The notes under the pieces were generated by a model. It had not been told where the DNA came from, ran no database searches, and saw only the letters and a program-made list of their open reading frames with translations. The position numbers and the translations under genes were made by a program. 64,000 nucleotides of DNA from positions 1 through 64,000 of the forward strand of contig NZ_PDVP01000018.1 of assembly GCF_002727065.1 (NCBI RefSeq), in the 5' to 3' direction. Source of the stretch: Zhengella mangrovi. Its GTDB lineage: Bacteria; Pseudomonadota; Alphaproteobacteria; Rhizobiales; Rhizobiaceae. This document shows positions 61,747-64,000 of this stretch, in pieces (position 1 is the stretch's first letter; each line of letters opens with the position of its first letter).

Positions 61747-63987
61747 ATGAGCGCCAGGATCGTCAGTTTCGTGATGAGCGGAGGCGTCGGTTCGCGCCTC
61801 TGGCCGCTGTCGCGGGAAGACAACCCGAAACAGTTTCACGATCTCTCGGGCGGCGGCTCGATGATTCTCCAGACGGTGCGCCGCATGGCCGGCCGCACCG
61901 CGGGCGAAAGCCCGGTCTGCATCATCGCCACCGAGCGCCACGCCGGGCGCGTGAACGCCGAACTGGCTGGCCAGGACCTCAAGGGCGGCCGCGCGCTCTA
62001 CGAGCCGATGGGGCGCAACACGGCCGCCGCCGTGGCGCTCGCAGCCCAGGTCACGCTGCGTGATTTCGGCGACGATCTCGTCCTCGTCGTGCCATCCGAC
62101 CACGTGATTTCCACCGATGCGGATTTCTGGGCCACCGTCGAGGATGGCGTGGAGGCCGCGCGCGCCGGCCGCGTCGTGGTCTTCGGCGTGCGTCCGAGCC
62201 ATCCCGAGACCGGCTATGGCTACATCGAGGCCGGGGCGGAAACCGGCGCTCCGGTGCGCGATGTCGCCCGATTCGTCGAGAAGCCCGACCTGGCGACGGC
62301 GCAGGCCTACCTGGACGCGGGCAATTTCTACTGGAACGCCGGCATTTTCCTGTTTCGCGCCTCGGCCATGCAGACGGCCTTCGAACGGCTCGAACCCGGC
62401 ATCTGGTCCGGTGTCGCCACTGCCCTTGGAAGGGCCCGCGAGGAGGTCGCCGGCACCTTCCTGCACGAAGACGACTACATGGCGGTGCGGTCCGATTCCA
62501 TCGACTATGCCATCATGGAAAAGCTTGGCGACATCGCCATGGTCGAGGCCAGGTTCCGCTGGAACGATCTCGGCTCCTGGCAGTCGCTCCTCGACGTGTC
62601 GGAGGCCGATCCGGCCGGCAATGTCATCATCGGCGACGTGGTCGCCATCGATTGCCGGGATTGCTACCTGCGCTCCAGCGGCCGCCTGCTGTCGGTCATC
62701 GGCCTGAAGGACGTGGCCGTCGTCGCCACCGCCGACGCCACCTTCGTCGCGCCCGTCAGCGAGAGCCAGAACGTCAAGAAGGTCGTTCAACAGCTTGAAA
62801 AGACAGGGCGGCTCGAAACGCGCTACACCCCCAGCCACGACCGCGTGATCGAGGCCGGCGCCTTTGTCAACCGGGTCCGCCACTGGCTGTTCGAGGAAAC
62901 CCTGCCGCTCTGGTCCACCGCCGGCGTCGACCCGGTCCATGGCGGCTTTCACGAGACGCTGGGCTTCGATGGCCAGCCGCGCCTGAAACCCAAGCGGATG
63001 CGCACCATGGCGCGCCAGGTCTATGCCTTCTCCGTCGCCAAGGCGCACGGCTGGGATGGACCGGCCGACGACCTGATCGCCCACGGCATCGATTTCATGG
63101 CGGGCAAGGGGCGCACCGCGCGCGGCGGTTGGGTGCGCACGTTCAATCCCGATGGCTCGGTGCTCGATCCGGTCGAGGACACCTATGACCATGCCTTCGT
63201 GCTGCTCGCACTGGCCCATGCGCACCGGGCCGGGCACGCCGACGCGCTTGCGCTGGGCCTGGAGACCTTCGATTTCCTCGACGAGCACCTCGAGGATGCC
63301 AACCTGCGTGGCTACCTGGAAACCTCGGACGGTGAGAACCTGCGCCGGTCCAACCCGCACATGCACCTGCTGGAAGCCTTCCTGGCCTGGTACCACGCCA
63401 CCGGCGAGCGGACGTACCTGCGCCGCGCCGCACGCATCGTCGACCTGTTCCGCCACTCGCTGTTCGATGCGGACACCTGGACGCTGGGCGAATTCTTCGA
63501 CGGCGACTGGAAGCCCGAAGCCGGCGAGCGCGGCCAGTGGACCGAACCTGGCCACCACTTCGAATGGGCTTCGCTGCTGACCGATTTCGCCAATGCCACC
63601 GGGCAGGGCGATCTCGTCCCCTATGCGCGCAAGCTTTACGCCTCGGCTGTCGCCAACGGCCTGAACCGCGCCACGGGCCTTGCCTACAACGCAGTCTCGC
63701 GCGCCGGGGTGCCGCTCGATCGGCTGTCCCGCTCCTGGCCGCAGACCGAGGCGATCAAGGCCGCCATCGCGCTTGACGGCGAGGGCGGTGGACCGGACAT
63801 GAAGCCGGAAATTGAATCCCGCGTCGCGCGCCTGTTCCGCTGGCATGTCGACCCGGCCCCGCGCGGCCTGTGGATCGACCTGATCGACGAGAACGGGGCG
63901 GCCAGGGCCGGCGACGTGCCGGCCTCCATTTTCTACCACCTGGTCTGCGCGCTCACCCGCTACCTGGAGGTCCAGCCAAGGCCTTGA
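61747..63987 (+). CDS. Mannose-1-phosphate guanylyltransferase fused to an AGE-family isomerase
   Basis: This 746-residue protein has two parts. Residues 1-~350 are a GDP-mannose pyrophosphorylase: V-M-S-G-G-V-G-S-R-L-W-P-L-S near 8-21, P-K-Q-F near 27, F-V-E-K-P-D near 178 and W-N-A-G-I-F near 200. Residues ~370-746 form an (alpha/alpha)6 barrel of the N-acylglucosamine 2-epimerase family (G-G-F-H-E-T-L, R-Q-V-Y-A-F, H-L-L-E-A-F and the C-terminal H-Y/F-x-W-like E-W-A-S-L-L). The usual C-terminal cupin isomerase of bifunctional ManC is absent; the AGE domain probably provides phosphomannose or mannose isomerase activity. ATG 61747 follows GGGGAAGTCC. Confidence 0.88.
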   Translation: MSARIVSFVMSGGVGSRLWPLSREDNPKQFHDLSGGGSMILQTVRRMAGRTAGESPVCIIATERHAGRVNAELAGQDLKGGRALYEPMGRNTAAAVALAAQVTLRDFGDDLVLVVPSDHVISTDADFWATVEDGVEAARAGRVVVFGVRPSHPETGYGYIEAGAETGAPVRDVARFVEKPDLATAQAYLDAGNFYWNAGIFLFRASAMQTAFERLEPGIWSGVATALGRAREEVAGTFLHEDDYMAVRSDSIDYAIMEKLGDIAMVEARFRWNDLGSWQSLLDVSEADPAGNVIIGDVVAIDCRDCYLRSSGRLLSVIGLKDVAVVATADATFVAPVSESQNVKKVVQQLEKTGRLETRYTPSHDRVIEAGAFVNRVRHWLFEETLPLWSTAGVDPVHGGFHETLGFDGQPRLKPKRMRTMARQVYAFSVAKAHGWDGPADDLIAHGIDFMAGKGRTARGGWVRTFNPDGSVLDPVEDTYDHAFVLLALAHAHRAGHADALALGLETFDFLDEHLEDANLRGYLETSDGENLRRSNPHMHLLEAFLAWYHATGERTYLRRAARIVDLFRHSLFDADTWTLGEFFDGDWKPEAGERGQWTEPGHHFEWASLLTDFANATGQGDLVPYARKLYASAVANGLNRATGLAYNAVSRAGVPLDRLSRSWPQTEAIKAAIALDGEGGGPDMKPEIESRVARLFRWHVDPAPRGLWIDLIDENGAARAGDVPASIFYHLVCALTRYLEVQPRP

Positions 63988-64000
63988 CCGCCGCTCGTCA

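Overview
The window is a high-GC alphaproteobacterial chromosome segment, most likely from a rhizobium-like member of the Hyphomicrobiales. Three things point there: palindromic GGAATTGC-type intergenic repeats of the rhizobial kind, an amino acid:carrier-protein ligase with its carrier protein (a pair characterised in Bradyrhizobium and Agrobacterium), and the dense exopolysaccharide (EPS) gene content. Genus cannot be decided from sequence reading alone.

Region 1 (1-12617) is an insertion-sequence graveyard. It holds one apparently intact IS3-family element with a -1 frameshift signal (684-1875), one intact IS5-family element with perfect 17-bp inverted repeats (9683-10977), a frameshifted IS5-family element (7360-8620), a frameshifted IS110-family transposase (2031-3066), and fragments of IS3, IS110, IS256 and IS5 transposases. 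Three AT-rich, foreign-looking genes lie among them: two related GT4-type glycosyltransferases (4479-6563, 11227-12558) and a membrane protein of unknown function (8773-9606). A 43-45 bp IS-end sequence occurs beside both glycosyltransferase genes.

Region 2 (12851-30522) starts with a sugar aminotransferase, then an MFS transporter flanked by two tandem arrays of a palindromic repeat, and a TPR-like methyltransferase. A catabolic block follows: GMC oxidoreductase with a LysR regulator; fumarylacetoacetate-hydrolase-type, cyclase-type and AhpD-like enzymes followed by a TRAP transporter (minus strand); TetR and LysR regulators; then an MttB-superfamily protein and a TMADH/old-yellow-enzyme-like flavoprotein. 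A perfect palindrome at the second LysR start codon is a strong operator candidate. Uptake and breakdown of carboxylates, and demethylation of a methylated amine or betaine, are plausible roles but inferred.

Region 3 (30845-37808) is the most interesting part: a tight six-gene run on one strand encoding a carrier protein, an acyl-CoA dehydrogenase homologue, a class II aminoacyl-tRNA-synthetase-like amino acid:[carrier protein] ligase, a DUF1839 protein, a GH2 glycosidase homologue and a DxD glycosyltransferase. The first genes would load an amino acid on the carrier protein and perhaps oxidise it; the last two suggest that the product ends up on a glycan. The complete pathway is, to my knowledge, undescribed.

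Region 4 (37953-54196) is an EPS locus: Wzx-like flippase, polysaccharide deacetylase, cold-shock protein, GT2, a tandem alpha/beta-hydrolase protein, two GT4s, GH5 glycanase, Wzy-like polymerase, Wzz/GumC-like co-polymerase, UDP-glucose dehydrogenase, flavin reductase and a second O-antigen-ligase-like protein. Region 5 (54330-63987) has two LuxR-type regulators without a LuxI, an acyl-CoA synthetase, a thiamine-diphosphate enzyme, tRNA-Pro(CGG), phosphomannomutase, and a mannose-1-phosphate guanylyltransferase fused to an AGE-family isomerase, which would supply GDP-mannose for the polysaccharide.
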